Origin: Coffea arabica
Lineage: Eukaryota; Streptophyta; Magnoliopsida; Gentianales; Rubiaceae
Direction of reading: 5' to 3'
Assembly: GCF_036785885.1 (NCBI RefSeq)
Contig: NC_092312.1
Coordinates: 19,982,001 to 20,046,000, forward strand
Length of the DNA stretch: 64,000 bases
The notes under the pieces are model-generated. The model was given only the letters and a program-made list of their open reading frames with translations. It was not told where the DNA came from and did no database searches. The translations under genes and the position numbers were made by a program. Below, piece by piece: positions 45,463-58,288 of the stretch. How positions within the stretch are numbered: the stretch's first letter is position 1; the number at the start of each line of letters is the position of its first letter.

Positions 45463-48400
45463 GTTAGAGGAAGAGATACATGGTGTTTGCATCATTACTT
45501 TGGTTTAGCTGAATATTGAAGTCTGTTCCTTTGTAATGGAACACTTTAGAACAGAAAATGAACCTCGACTTGGTGCCAAGCAATATATGTAGTAGAAGGG
45601 TGCTTCAGGACTAGATTTTTTTTGCTTTTGTTTTGTCTTAGTTACTGTGGTTTAGCTGATTTGAAGTTGGTACATCGGAAAATTTCAATTCTCTGTTTCA
45701 CTATTTTTCTTGAATAGTGGGTTGCTATTTGTCAATATATTTCCTACGACTATATTGATGTTAGTCCCAAATTGCTGTGTTTTAAACTTGAGGAAAATTC
45801 TGCCAGGCTTTTTTCGTCTGTTCTAAAATGATGTTGGAGCTCATTCTTTTCATCACCAGTTAATTTATTTTAGGGCTTGAACTGTTTCTACCAGCAACTA
45901 TGGTTTGTCAATCACTCATGGCAGATACTAGCCCCCATTGGTACTAATGTCAATTAGCCCTAGCTGCAGTGATGGCTAATGCATTTTTCCCCCTTTTTCT
46001 CTCTTTTACTTGATTTGCAAAAGATAAAGTTGGCTTTGTTATTATGAAGCTTCAGAAACCTTCCTTAGCAAAAACCTGTTCAGCATGTCTTTGTGACACT
46101 TGAACAGCAACGCAGAAGAGCTGAAAATTTTGCCTTCTCTCGGGGATAATCCATGGTTAAGGACGTGGTACTTGATGGTATGATATGTATGGATGGGGTT
46201 TCAGACCTTCCAGTTATTATAATACTTCATCTATATTTTTTAACCTGATTTTTATTAAAACAACGTGGAAAATCATTGCCCATCTTAAGCAATAAGGCAG
46301 AATTGACATTGCATCAAGATATGCCTTGAACTTCTGGGTCCGTTTGGCTGTTTTTGAGTAATCTGCTTGCTGTTATAGTATTTGTCACTTTTTAGCGCTA
46401 AAACCTTGTGAATTGAGTGTTCAATGAATATATGTTCAATGTGATTGATGCTACTCTTGAAGCAGTGGGATCTTTTTACCAGTTGTGATTTCTACAATGT
46501 TCTATGTTTACTACAACGCATGTCGTCTTTCTCCCTTCTTCATTTCTTGGGAAGAGAAAGCGGGAGGTATGTAAGCTTTTCATGTTTCTGCTATATCTTT
46601 AAACATCATGTCTCGCCAGCTCACCATGCTTTGTTCTTTTCTCTTCTGGTGTTATCTTCAGCTGTTGAGCTCAGTCACAACGCATGTATCCTTTGCATCG
46701 AACTACCTTCTTTTCTCCTTTATGTCAGTCGATTGTTGATATTAGCTACAATTTGGTAGCTTAACAGCATCATCAATTAAAAATCTTGGGAACTTTGTGT
46801 TTTGATTTAAAGCATGTCTAAATTGATTGCTAAATATCCATACAATAGGTAGTAATGTTATTGTCACTTGAATTTATCACTGCCTTTTGTCTTTTAATAG
46901 GTTCTCTTTCAACAAGATGCAAAAAACAAAGAAGGAAAAGAATCTTGATTATCGAAACTTGCATTTCACTGTCCAATTCAATCTCATTTTTATTTTTTTT
47001 TCCAAAAATAGTTGTAGAGGCTCCTTTTCCCTAGAGGTACTCGACTTTCTAAAGTTTATTTGGCATTATTTGCCGATACCAACTGGAGTAACAAATTTGC
47101 TTGCATTTAAGTGATTTACTCTATCCAAACACCTTTTTATCTCACATACATCACATCAAAATAGTGCTACAGTATTTTTTTTAAAAAAAAATTATTCCAA
47201 ATAATCTACTATCCAAACACACCCAGAAAAAGAGAGGCAGAAAATAGTTTAAATATGTTTATCTGGAAAAGGATAATGATGGAAATTTATGCTTCAGAAT
47301 TATGGTTGTCATTGGATAAAGCTAGTAAAAGACGCTGAATGTAAGTAGCCAATCATCAGTTTTTTGGCTAAGTCTTTGTTGGGGTTTGATCCTGTCGACT
47401 CTGAATTGTATTCTTTGGACATATTTGAATTTGTCTTCCTTTGATTTCTTTTGGTTGGCACAATCTATGGAGCTATTAAGATATTTGTATCCCTGAATGC
47501 ACATCTAAAATTCTTATGGAATTTATGAAGACATATTAGTGGTGTGGCAGTTTCTATCCTTGATGGATATCTTGTTTCCATATAAAACAACACATTTAGT
47601 ATTTGGTGTATATTGTATTGTCCCGACTCATGAGTGTTTAATCTCTCTGGAAATCTGGTCATTAAGATAGGTTGTGAAATATTAAGGGTGGATGTTCTCT
47701 CATGTTTTGATTAATTTTGCTTTTAGTTGGATTGCTAGTTTGCATGATTCTAAATTGCTATACATGGTAACAGGGGGTTTCTGCCACTGTTTACGGGATG
47801 AATAGTTTGGCCGCTTCTTTAAGTGATGTTAGCTATCATGTCTATGCATGATGCTTCAGTCTTTTGTGCCTCTTTGAAACTCATGCAGGTTGCTGATAAA
47901 TCTTCTCAGCATTCGTGCAGCTAAGGGATGTGAGCCACTGGATAGATTGTATCGCTTAAGGTTCTCATCTGGTTTGGTTGCATATTCTTCCTGGAAAACC
48001 ATATTGGATCAAACAACAGTGAGAACCAGCATTGAGTACGGTTCCTCATATATCCTTTAGTCTGTTCACCATGGTTAAAGGGTTCCTTTTGACCTGACAG
48101 TAGATTCTTCTTATATCTCATGATTAACAAAATATGACAAATAACACAGAATTAGTATTAAATATCTGCTAGTCTTTGCAATGTCAAAAAGAAATAACTG
48201 TAGCCAATGATATTGGATTAAAACTTGAAATTGCAAAGCTATTGGGGCTTCAAGCATTTCTTATTGCCACTGCCTTCTAATTGCTTAGGATAAAATGCAG
48301 GTGTGGACCAGCATAGAGTGCCTGTTGATGGCAGTAATCTATTTAACACTCGCAAACATGATAGATTGTTGTCTAGATTAACATGCTAAGTTTAATCCCT

Positions 48401-49490
48401 TAAGATTGGTCATATGCAGTCTCTTGGTATTTTAACATGCCTATTGGTTTATAAGTTGGAGAGTTTTCTGGAAAAAGTTGCCCGCAAAGTACTTTTGTAA
48501 ATTAGTCTGAAACTGGATGCCTATGTCCAGTCACGCGATTTGCTCTTCTTGCTTCCCATGGTTGTTTGCTTTCATCTGGTATAAAAATCAAAACTGTAGT
48601 TTTCTTGTAACTGGCACAAACTCAATGATGTCTTCAAATAATTGGATCTCTCCTGTTTTTTATCAGAAAGGATGGTTCCAGTAATACATGTTCTCTTTAT
48701 ATGTTATTTCAATAGGTCAATTTGCACGTTGATGAATCCATTTGTTTGTGCTACATTTATTGTTATTGGATGTTTAATGGAAGCTTGTATGATGCTTCTG
48801 TTATGTGGATACATCAGAAGTTCAGTTCTCCTTAATTCATTTCATAAGTATCCAAGTTGGCTGTTTATTCTGATGTATAGGCTTTGTCTGATCCTGAATA
48901 ACCAAGAGTTCCTGCTGACTGCCTCCTGGCATAAGTGGACAATTTATATGTCGTACTTGGTTTTCTACGCTTTTAGACCAAAATATTGATACTAGTTTAT
49001 TATTTAGTACTCACTAACAGATCAAATAAAGTCGCTTGGCTAACAATTCACATGGTAGCTTTCAGTAAGTAAACAGGATTTCAAACATAAAAGTAGGATT
49101 ACCGGAATGAAAGTGCTTGTGGTAACAACTAGATTAACTTATTAATAACCTTATGTCAAAATACTCCCTTTCCTCCTCACCCCCACCCGATAAAAAAAGG
49201 CTCCTAATCTTAATTCAGATTGTATGTGAAGTAATTATGATTATATCTCAATATAGACATTTCTAAAAGGGAACTGATGTCACAAATTGAGAGTTACAGT
49301 GATCTCAAAGTCATTAAATGATTTTGAACTTCTGGTTGCGGAAACATTAGCCAGTTGTCAAATGGGAAGACACTTGTTTACAATTCCTACTTTTACGGCG
49401 TCCTTTTTTTCTTTTTTCTTTTTCGCCACGGCGTTCAAAACAAGGTGAATACATGAAATGTTCTGAACACTCACTTTCATCTATCTCCTC
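45463..49490. other. Actin 3' region and intergenic DNA
   Basis: The first few hundred bases are presumably actin 3'UTR. No further coding gene is supported. A dispersed repeat copy lies at about 47120-47222. The last part may hold the untranslated start of the trihelix gene. Confidence 0.5.
47120..47222. mobile_element. Copy of the small dispersed ATTTGAAATAATTACTGTA family
   Basis: On the minus strand it carries ATTATTTGGAATAATTT, CTGTAGCACTATTTTGATG and GTGAGATAAAAAG, the family core. CTATCCAAACAC bounds both sides (about 47121 and 47208). Confidence 0.55.
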
Positions 49491-49499
49491 TCTCTCTAT

Positions 49500-49582
49500 G
49501 ATGCAGAAGATTTATTTGGCCTCATCAGATAGATTTCGAATCGATTTGTGACTCAAATTCGTTGAAGAACTTGCCAACAAGG
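49500..49582 (+). other. Probable leader exon of the trihelix gene
   Basis: A segment bounded by CTATGATGCAG and ACCAACAAG/GTATTTTTT looks like an untranslated exon. An intron would then join it to the coding exon shortly before 49917. Confidence 0.4.
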
Positions 49583-49916
49583 TATTTTTTCTTCTATACA
49601 TTTTCATCAGCACAAGCATTTATCTTGAAATCAAGCATAGATGTTTGCTTGTGTCTATGAAAATCTAGGTCTTTCATTATAATCTTAAGTGCTATATCTT
49701 TTCACTGTTGTAAAATTTTATTTAGCTGTTTTACACAACCGTGGGGGATGATCTTGCACACGAGACATTTAATTTGGAAAATTTCTTGCTTTGGGATTTT
49801 TCTCCAATTGTATTTTCAAAGTAGAATTTCCATGTGAAATGATGTGAATGTTCTTTCTAATGTGATATAGGACACTCATTGGCTTGTGCTTATGTGATGC
49901 CAGATAAACACTTAAC

Positions 49917-51014
49917 ATGCAAAAACAGTGGTTACTGAAGCCAGTCAATGGTCAACAAGAAAGCTACCCTTCATATGATGGATTTGTGTTTCCTCCTAAG
50001 TTTTTCCTGGATATGTTGCCTTTTGGAGTGCAAGGACCTGATAAGCCTCTTCTATTGACTGAACATAACGAGGGTAAGAAAATAGACAATTTTGTTGGTA
50101 CTGGTGAACATTTAAATGTTGTGCAAAGTTCAGATAATGAAATTGAAGGTGGTGGAGGGGTAAAAGAAACTTCACACAAGCGGATAAAATGGACAGATGA
50201 TATGGTAAAGCTTCTGATTACTGCTCTTTCCTACACTGGAGAGGATGATGTTGCAGTTCAGCGTTTTAGATTTGTGAGTTGCCCAAAGGCAGGCAAGTGG
50301 AGAGCTATCTCAAACGTCATGGTACAAAGAGGTTATCATGTAACACCACATCAATGTGAGGATAAATTCTATGATTTGAGCAAAAAATACAGAAGGCTGA
50401 ATGATTTACTAGGCAGAGGTACAGCTTGTAAGGTTGTAGAGAACCCGAAGCTTATGAACTCAATGGATCTGTCTAAAGAAGTAGTGGCAGAAGTCATGAA
50501 GATTCTAAGTAGCAAACAGTTGTTCTTTAAAGAAATGTGCTCATATTATAATGGGAATCGGTTTTTTCTTCCTCATGATCAGTCTCTCCAACATTTAGTT
50601 AAAGTGGCTCTTAAAGCTAAAGGCAAGCTCTCTCAATATGTGAGTCATGAGCTGCCTGCAAAAAGAAGGAGAGAGCTTGAAGATTTTGGAGTTTCAGGTT
50701 TCAGGAGTGCTTCTGATTGCAATAGAAAATCAGCATATCATCTATCAAACGAGCAGACTGATCCGATTTCTCTTACGAACGAGGGTGGTGAGGGAGACCG
50801 GTCTCAGGATGATTGGATGACATCTCGCTTACTGCACTTGGAGGAGCAGAAATTGCAAATACAGGAGCAGAGACTCGATCTGGAGAAGTTTCTCAGGGAC
50901 ACCCAACAACAGGACTTGAAGTTGGAAAAGATGAGGCTGGAAAATCAGGTTATGAGGCTTGAGAATCAACGGTTGGCTGTTAAACTGAAATACTGGAAAA
51001 GAGGTCCTGATTGA
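49917..51014 (+). CDS. Trihelix-type DNA-binding transcription factor
   Basis: One coding exon of 365 residues with an ATG start. Residues 88-175 form the trihelix (MYB/SANT-like) domain: HKRIKWTDDMVKLLITAL, then GKWRAISNVMVQRGYHVTP, then QCEDKFYDLSKKYRRLNDLLG. A basic patch (AKRRRE, near 248-253) may be a nuclear signal. The C-terminus (about 303-360) is a Gln/Leu/Glu-rich coiled coil (LEEQKLQIQEQRLDLEKF, EKMRLENQVMRLENQ) for dimerisation. This matches an uncharacterised Arabidopsis trihelix subgroup with one DNA-binding domain and a long C-terminal coil. Targets are unknown. A downstream exon-like piece after TTTCACAG near 51120 reads AANEHLESLMQQLMASFV before a stop. It could be a 3'UTR exon or an alternative C-terminus. 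Confidence 0.88.
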   Translation: MQKQWLLKPVNGQQESYPSYDGFVFPPKFFLDMLPFGVQGPDKPLLLTEHNEGKKIDNFVGTGEHLNVVQSSDNEIEGGGGVKETSHKRIKWTDDMVKLLITALSYTGEDDVAVQRFRFVSCPKAGKWRAISNVMVQRGYHVTPHQCEDKFYDLSKKYRRLNDLLGRGTACKVVENPKLMNSMDLSKEVVAEVMKILSSKQLFFKEMCSYYNGNRFFLPHDQSLQHLVKVALKAKGKLSQYVSHELPAKRRRELEDFGVSGFRSASDCNRKSAYHLSNEQTDPISLTNEGGEGDRSQDDWMTSRLLHLEEQKLQIQEQRLDLEKFLRDTQQQDLKLEKMRLENQVMRLENQRLAVKLKYWKRGPD

Positions 51015-51239
51015 ATACTGTCTCAATACAATATTGTCTAGATAATGCAGGCGTCAAATAAGCATAGTAGCATCATCATTGAAATTGATCTTGTTGTTTT
51101 GTTGAATGTATTTCACAGGCAGCAAATGAGCATTTGGAAAGTCTTATGCAGCAACTGATGGCAAGTTTTGTAAAGTCATTATCCAGGTTAAGTTTCTGAA
51201 GGAACCGGCTTGCTGATGTTTAAGCAGTATCTCCTTTTT

Positions 51240-52289
51240 CTTTTTGTAGTTGATGTTTCGTGGATTGATTTCTGTAATTTCCTAGCTTGAACTTGTACTT
51301 GAATTGGAAAAACCCGGTTTTATCTCGTTGCTATTTCTATAGATATTTGCTTCACTACTACATGCTTCTCGTTGCTATTTCGCGTTGCTATGTGTAGACA
51401 AATTTGCCTCAAGTGGATTATATCTTAAAATTCCTGTCGTGATTTGGCAGTTTTGGGTTCTCCATCTCAGTGTCCTATTCCACAATTCTCGTGTCACCAT
51501 ATTGTTTTTTCATTCAGCGCCATTGTTTCCTGTGCTCGATTACTGGTGCGCTATTTTTTTTTTTGGAGTTAATGACACCACGGATGCAGTTTCATACGTA
51601 ATTCTTGGAATCTGAAATTTTATCTGATTAATTCTCTAAGGCACGGTAGCTATGGAGGACACTGCATTGAAGAAGTCAAAATTAGCCCGTAGTAATTACT
51701 GAATAGCTATCTTGATAACTATATTATTGTTGGGTATATACAACTTGGTTCGTAGGAGTGTGTGTTATCTTTTGGTACATTACGGGACGTATTTCTGAAA
51801 GGGTAATAGAAATTAGATTTTGTTGAATCCCCCGTTTTTACACATTCACATGCACTCAGGCTCAAACTCGGTCGTATTTCGCATCTGATTAGTTGTCCGT
51901 CCGACCGGATGACCAGAAATGTGAATGCTTATATAGTAGTGTAGCTGGCCGACTTATGCGTATGTAGTTTGCAGCAGATCTTTTTCAGAGTGGAAAGAGC
52001 GAGTTTGCAGTCGATACTAGAAAGACGAAGAAGAAGCAGAGAGAAAAAGAAAAATAAAGGACATTGACCTGAAATGAACTTCTTCTAATAATTTATCAAC
52101 TGTCAAAAAACAAGAAATTCGTACACACCCATTCCCAAAAACAGATATTCACCGACTTAAATCAATCACCGGTAAATCCCGCATTTCTTTTCACTGCTAG
52201 TGCTAGCAGCATCCCCCGTTCCCACCCTATAGATAATATTATTGAAAAATATATCATGAGTTGCTAGAATTTATAAAACGTCGTCCATC
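51240..52289. other. Intergenic between convergent genes
   Basis: 3' ends of the trihelix gene (+) and the acidic repeat gene (-) face each other here. No other gene is supported. Confidence 0.5.
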
Positions 52290-52851
52290 CTATTCCTTTT
52301 TGCTTTCTTCTTTTGTTTCTTCTGCAACATTTGTATCCTTGGCTGGTTCCTCAGCCGGCTTGCTCTCAGGAACGGCCTCTGCTGCCTCAGCTTTTGGTTC
52401 TTCAGCTTTTTCTGCTTTTGGTTCTTCAGGTGTTTCTGATTTCGGCTCTTCCGGGGTTTCTGCTTTTGGTTCTTCAGCCTTTTCTGTCGTGGATGGCTCG
52501 GCTGGTGCCTTTCAACACACACACACACGTAAAATTAAAAAATAAAAAATAAAAAAAGAGAGAGAGAGAGACTTTCGGATCATATCATTTGCATTTACAA
52601 AGTAGCTAGATCATAATACATGCTGAGGGCATCTAAATCCTGTACGTAATAATGCGTTCGTTGAACAAAGAATTAGTGAGAGATTGCTGCTTTTCACTTA
52701 CTGCCTCTGCGGGAGCACTTTCCTCAGCCTTCTTTTCTTCCAGGGCGGGGACCTGTGGCACCTCGGTGGTGGTCTCCTCCTTGGCTGGCTCCGGTGGTGG
52801 AGCTGTAGCCTCTTCCTTCATGCCCTTTTGAACGCTAGCACAGGCACCCAT
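52290..52851 (-). CDS. Small acidic Glu/Pro/Lys repeat protein with MGAC N-terminus
   Basis: Two coding exons, 52851-52702 and 52508-52290 (donor GAGGCA/GTAAGTG, acceptor TTGAAAG/GCACC, phase 0), give 122 residues. It begins MGACASVQKGMKEE: Gly2 suits N-myristoylation and Cys4 suits palmitoylation, so the protein may sit at the plasma membrane. From about residue 60 it has imperfect repeats EEPKAETP, EEPKSETP, EEPKAEKA, EEPKAEAA, then KPAEEPAKD and a Lys/Glu-rich tail ending SKKE. It has no fold that I recognise, and strong charge suggests disorder. Its function is unknown. CTATATAAAC on the gene strand at about 53048-53057 is a good TATA box and gives a leader of about 170 bases. The frames in other phases are shadows. 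Confidence 0.82.
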
Positions 52852-53047
52852 TTTTTTTTTCTAGTATTTCTTCAACGACAGATGCAGAAGCAATCCCTTC
52901 CTCTCTCTCTCTCTCTCCCTTTCTTTGATGCGCAGGCAAACCTTTCTCTCGCAAATTTGGCTTTGAGGAGAGAAAGATTGAGCAAGTTACTCAAGAGAGA
53001 AAAGGAGATTACTCAAATCACGGTGATCGAATCATTGGTAAACTCGA

Positions 53048-53057
53048 GTTTATATAG
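53048..53057 (-). promoter_or_regulatory. TATA box of the acidic repeat protein gene
   Basis: The minus strand reads CTATATAAAC about 200 bases upstream of the start codon. Confidence 0.65.
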
Positions 53058-53149
53058 GGGCACGATTTGCTGTTTCCGACATTCTATCCACGGTGAGGAA
53101 AATTTTCAGGGAGCCATGCCAAATACAGCTAATTTTTATTTGGCCTAAA

Positions 53150-54470
53150 TGTGCTATTAAACGACAACCATCAAACAAGCCCATTAAATACGATTGTATT
53201 GAGGCTATAATTCCAGTACGATGAAATAGAGGTCGTAAATCCGAGTGGCCTCGTGTAGCATTTAAACTTGACTGAATGCCTAATAAAGTGCAGGAATTGG
53301 TTAAAGCGACTAAAATAGTACAAGGTGAGCTCTAAAATCTGGTCAAAATAATAATTAAGTAAAGGCTCCAAGGTCACAAGTGTTTGCTACAGCTAACCAT
53401 AAAAAGAACTCTGTAATTTAAGAAGGATCGAGCCTTTAACCGTTTAAAGGGATTTGCTGTGCTGTTACAATAATGCTTCAAGTCTCCATAGCCAACACGT
53501 AGGAGTAGTCAATGTACATATTGGGCAAATTTAATCATGTTGTTGTTAAAATTGCTTTTAGTTTTCATCACTTTGATGTTATCTTTTGTTTGTGGAAATA
53601 GATGAATTTTTTCTGTCTTGAAGGCCAAATCCAAATTGAATTGGATGAAACTTAATTAGTGCTTGTTCTTAACAGCTTCTGATTTTGAACGAGCTAATTA
53701 ATTTTGTAGAATTGATTCTTGAAAGCCACATTTCTAAAATGAACTTATGTGTTCTCGTTTGTTGTTACAAAAGCCATTCTACTGAATGTATAGGTGTCCT
53801 TAAAAAAGCTGATTTTGGCAAATTAATGCCTAAATGGTCCTTAGAACAGGTAATTGATTCTTGAAATGCTGAAAAATCAATTAATAATTTTGTGCTGATT
53901 TAATAATTTTTTAAATAATTAATTACTTTACTTATAGAAACTAGCTGTGACTATTGAGTAAATTACATTGCAGGTGAGAGACATATGGCAGAATAAGTTA
54001 TCTAACTTGTAGTAGGTACTTTAGTAATTATTCTAAAATTATGAGGGTATTTTTATTTGTACAAAAAAAAAAAGTCTATAATCAGAATCCAAAAGCAACT
54101 CCAAACCCGCTTCTGATTTTCAGCTTTTTTTAGACAAAAAAAAAAATCTAAAATTAGATCTTTAAATCAATTAAGAACACGACAAAATAACTTTTTGCAA
54201 ATGCAGAAGCTAAAATCAGTCAGTTTAGAACAGACTCTTAATCCGTATAGTTTTTGAGAAAAATGCTACCTATAACAATTAATGAAGGAGACTTTACAGA
54301 AAACCCATGCTATGGGATATGATTAAGCATAGCAGAAAATTAATTGATTGTAATCCATGTCCGAAAAGTTTCTATTTAACATGGACCTGGGGAGGGGAAT
54401 GTTGTCCAGTAGAAGGACTGTAAGTGAATAGGAAAAAAAAAAAAAAAAAAAAAAGGACTGGGCCCCAATT
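53150..54470. other. Intergenic between divergent genes
   Basis: AT-rich sequence between the acidic repeat gene (-) and the WAT1 gene (+). No gene is supported. Confidence 0.5.
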
Positions 54471-54471
54471 A

Positions 54472-54475
<4 letters not shown>

Positions 54476-54540
<65 letters not shown>
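54476..54540. repeat. (TA)n microsatellite
   Basis: About 65 bases of TA repeat with one GT interruption, preceded by an A-run at about 54431-54452. It lies about 280 bp upstream of the WAT1 start codon. Confidence 0.97.
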
Positions 54541-54544
<4 letters not shown>

Positions 54545-54815
54545 CCGCATACATCATCAAATACATCATCCCCTGCGTCATCAATGCCATTAGGTATCCG
54601 ACTAGCTCTCGTGTTCTAGGAGGATATCTATGTGCAACCTAATCAAAACACAGTCCCATTGCAATTGCATCTCCTTGTTAAATGTCGGTGCAATCTTGGT
54701 TTCTTTCATATTTGCTAGCTTGTTATTATATTATATGTATCATATATGTTCCCATCCCATAATTCCACCTCTTCAACTCCGTCTCTACCCTGTCAAACCC
54801 TAAAAAGTGGTTCGA

Positions 54816-57800
54816 ATGGCAACCATGAGCAAAGTGGGTGACGGGTTGAAGGCAACAATCCTAATGGTGGTGGTACAGGTAATTTTTTCAGGGATCAATA
54901 TTATGTATAAACTCGCAGCCACTGATGGGATGGATCTCAGGGTTTTGGTGGCTTATCGTTTTCTTTTTGGCGCTGCTTTCATTGTTCCCGTTGCATTCTT
55001 TCTTGAAAGGTCCGAAATCATATTTGTAACTGCTAATGTTTACTAATATAGTTTTCCTTCTCTTTGACGTGTTATATATGTTTTACCTGAATTAGATTCT
55101 GGAGTTCATGCTATCATTTCTTGATTGATACCGTTCAGTCATGCTGATTTTCTGGAGTTAAAACTTCATGAAGATTTTTAATGTTCATCACCACCATTTA
55201 AGTTTGCTTGCATGGCTCGTGGAGCATTGGAGGGTTTTGTGGAAACCTTTGTTAATATTTTGCAAATCTACGGTTTTTGTTCAAAATTGTTAGAAATCAA
55301 CTTTTTTCACATGTTCAGCAAATTATGTGTCCATATTTTGCAGAAACAACTTTTGGTGCACTTAGCAACTCCCGTTCTAATTGAAAATTGTTCGGGAAAT
55401 CGAACTTTTCTCTCAAAACAAATTCAAAAGGGGCCTTATTTTTCGTTTTCGAATTAGAGCTAGAGGATTGTGCTGTATAGATATATTTTTTTTTTGTCTA
55501 GTTTCTCAAATTGAAGTTCCCAATTTCTTTATTCTCAAAGTCCAACATATTACTATTAAACACCTCGATCATGACAAAGTTCTAATATGGCTACCTTGAT
55601 CCTGTACTGAATATTGCAGGAAAAAGAGGCCAAAACTGACCTGGAAAGTGTCCTTATTCGCGCTTCTTTGCGGGTTATTTGGGTAAGTTGAAATAGTTCT
55701 ATGTTCAACCAATGATTTTGGCTCAATGGCCACCACTAAAGTCTATAAGGCTTGGTGGAATGGAAGGTCAAGGTTCAACCTTACGTTTCAGTTTCCATCA
55801 ATTTTTCCGTTGGCCTCTTTAGATATCCCTTTTTTCTAGTATAGAATAAATATAGATCCATCGTATCCAGAAAAAAAAAAAAAAAAAAAAGAAAGAAAGA
55901 AAGAAAGAAGAAGAAATAGTTCTGTGTTTTTTTTTTTGTCAAAAGAAATAGTTCTATGTTCTGTGGAGTACAATTATTCGTTTTCAACTCGGAAGCTTTA
56001 CTTCATGGTGTTCTTTTAACACGTGGAAACTCCTATGAAAAGCACGGACCTACCAACCTATACTACTGTAGTTAGCCAACCGTACCAATGCAACACCTCA
56101 GTGCAGGTGCTCATTCTAGCATACATTACCAATGCAACTCAATTTCAGGTTCCCATTCCTACATGCATTATTTGCCCTTCTGTTTATTGGGTTAGAGTTT
56201 TTACCATATACCTCATAAGAAAGATTCACTCTTCAGTGTTCTTGTTCATAGTCATAGCCTCAAGATTGTTAGTTATTCCAAAAATGTTGGTGTGGAGATA
56301 ATCTCTAAAGGGCTTGTTGTTGGTAGCTTAAACTAGAACTAGAAATTCTTAGGCTAGAACTCGAATTTATTATCATGGATCGTTTAATTCGCTTACGATA
56401 TCATCAATGGTTTCTACACTAGCTGAATACTTAGTCTTATCTCTGACAGTTCTAACTTTTGTAACTAATTTGGTGGAAAGTACAAGAGGCATACCGCTTT
56501 GGAACTGAACACTGGTTGAGTTAATATGGTAATGTATAGATTCACTAAATCATGGAATTTCTCATGTATTTGTATGAGAGATTTAGATTGTAAAATAACG
56601 AATTATAACACCCCAAATAATTTTTTTTAAAAAAAACCATTAGTGATATGTTTCCTTTTTCGTCTATCCACTAAAATTGTTTGGTTTTGTTTGCTGCAGT
56701 GGCGCACTGGGGCAGAATCTGATGTTAGAAAGCTTGGTACTTACGTCTGCAACATTTGCTGCAGCTATGGTCAATCTGATACCTGGTATTACCTTTATAG
56801 TAGCCGTTTGTTTGAGGTATGTGCCTCTCGAGTCGCTATGATTATAGATTCTTTTTATTCATTTCTTGACTTGATTTTTTGACTTCTAATTGTAGCTGGA
56901 ACAATTTCCATCCTGATTTGTGGTTTCATTGAGATTAACTTTTCCTACATTTCAGGTTGGAAAATTTAGGGTGGCATACACTGGCAGGTAAAGCAAAGGT
57001 GTTGGGAACATTGATGGGCATTGGCGGAGCAATGTTGTTTACATTCTATAAAGGCCCGAATATCACAATTTGGGAAACAAACTTTAACCTTATGAAAATA
57101 ACTAGTCATCATCCATCCCATGCTGCTGAAAGTGGTAACCTCGCACTTGGTGTTATCCTGGCAATAGTCAGTTGTGTCTTCTACTCCCTCTGGTTGATTA
57201 TTCAGGTGAGCTCGAGAAAATTAACTGTAACTAAGATCAATTATTACCGCTTCTTTAATTCTTGCAATATACTACAATTTTGATTTTGTAATTGACTTTC
57301 TGCGTTTCATATTCTGTTTCTTGAAAAAGGCCAAGGCAGCTGCAGTGTACCCATGTCCTCAATCATTTACGGCACTCGTGGTTTTCTTTGCATCACTTTT
57401 AGGTACTGTTTCTGCACTTTGCATGCAGCGAGACTGGAGTCAATGGAAGTTAGGATGGGATATTAGGCTCCTAACAGTAGCATATGCGGTAGGTCAATAC
57501 TAAGACAAAATTGAACATCAACTATTTCTGGCAAAATATTGAAGTTTTCTGTTCGTTTAACATGCAATCATATGATCACATGCTTCGTGCTGCTTAATTT
57601 GCAGGGGATTGTGGGCTCAGGAATCATGTTCGTAGTGATTGCTCAAGTTGTAGGAATGAGAGGTCCAGTGTTTGCGTCAGTTTTCAACCCACTGCTGCTT
57701 ATATTTGTTGCAATAGTCGGATCACTTGTACTGGATGAGAAGCTGTACTTGGGAAGGTACGTTTGTCACACACAAAAATGTGCCAACTTTCTTCTTTATC

Positions 57801-58288
57801 ATGTACTGTATCCACCTCAATGTCAATTGCCAAATATATACATATATATAGTTTATATGTATATGCTTGATGGTGGCTAAGGTTGCCACTACTATGTTTT
57901 CAAGAAAGAAAAATAGAAATGCTGAATTGCCACCATGCAAGATCATCAACTCCAATATTCATTTTTCCCGGAAGAGCAGTTTTATGAAATTTTACGTGTC
58001 TTAGTCGCGGGATTCTATATAACTAGTTCTACTAACACTTTTGTGTGCTACAGCTTGCTTGGAGGCATCCTCATAATTGCTGCGTTATTTGTTGTCTCGT
58101 GGGGAAAAAGCAAAGAGATTAAAAAGATTACTCAACCGGTGCCAGAAGAGGACACGAGCATTGAGGATCAAGAAAGAGAGAAAAGCAGTGACAGGAATAA
58201 CGATCAGTTGGTGCAAGAACAGAAGAACGTCAGTATTGAAAGTCATGCAGACCAAATCGAGATTACTGTTACTATCCCGAAGAAGTAG
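54816..58288 (+). CDS. WAT1-related protein (nodulin MtN21, EamA transporter), seven exons
   Basis: Exons 54816-55009, 55620-55682, 56700-56816, 56956-57205, 57330-57488, 57605-57756 and 58054-58288 join in frame through GT-AG introns to 389 residues, the usual family length. Landmarks are MATMSKVGDGLKATILMVVV, GINIMYKLAA, VAYRFLFGAAFIVPVAFFLE, KRPKLTW, QNLMLESLVLTSATFAAAM, NLIPGITF, KAKVLGTLMGIGGAML, YPCPQSFTALV, GIVGSGIMFVVIAQVVGMRG and FNPLLLIFVAI. Ten membrane helices in two EamA repeats are expected. WAT1 itself exports auxin at the tonoplast; other members carry amino acids or unknown substrates, so the cargo here is open. The C-terminal tail after WGKSKE is cytosolic and charged. A telo-box (AAACCCTAA) is just upstream. 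Two in-frame ATGs at the start are both plausible. Confidence 0.93.

Noticed and set aside
52271-52552. Other-phase frames over the acidic repeat exon
   Set aside because: Spliced minus-strand reading explains the sequence; these frames are shadows of the repeats.
54323-54642. Tyr-Ile repeat frames on both strands
   Set aside because: Pure translation of a TA microsatellite.
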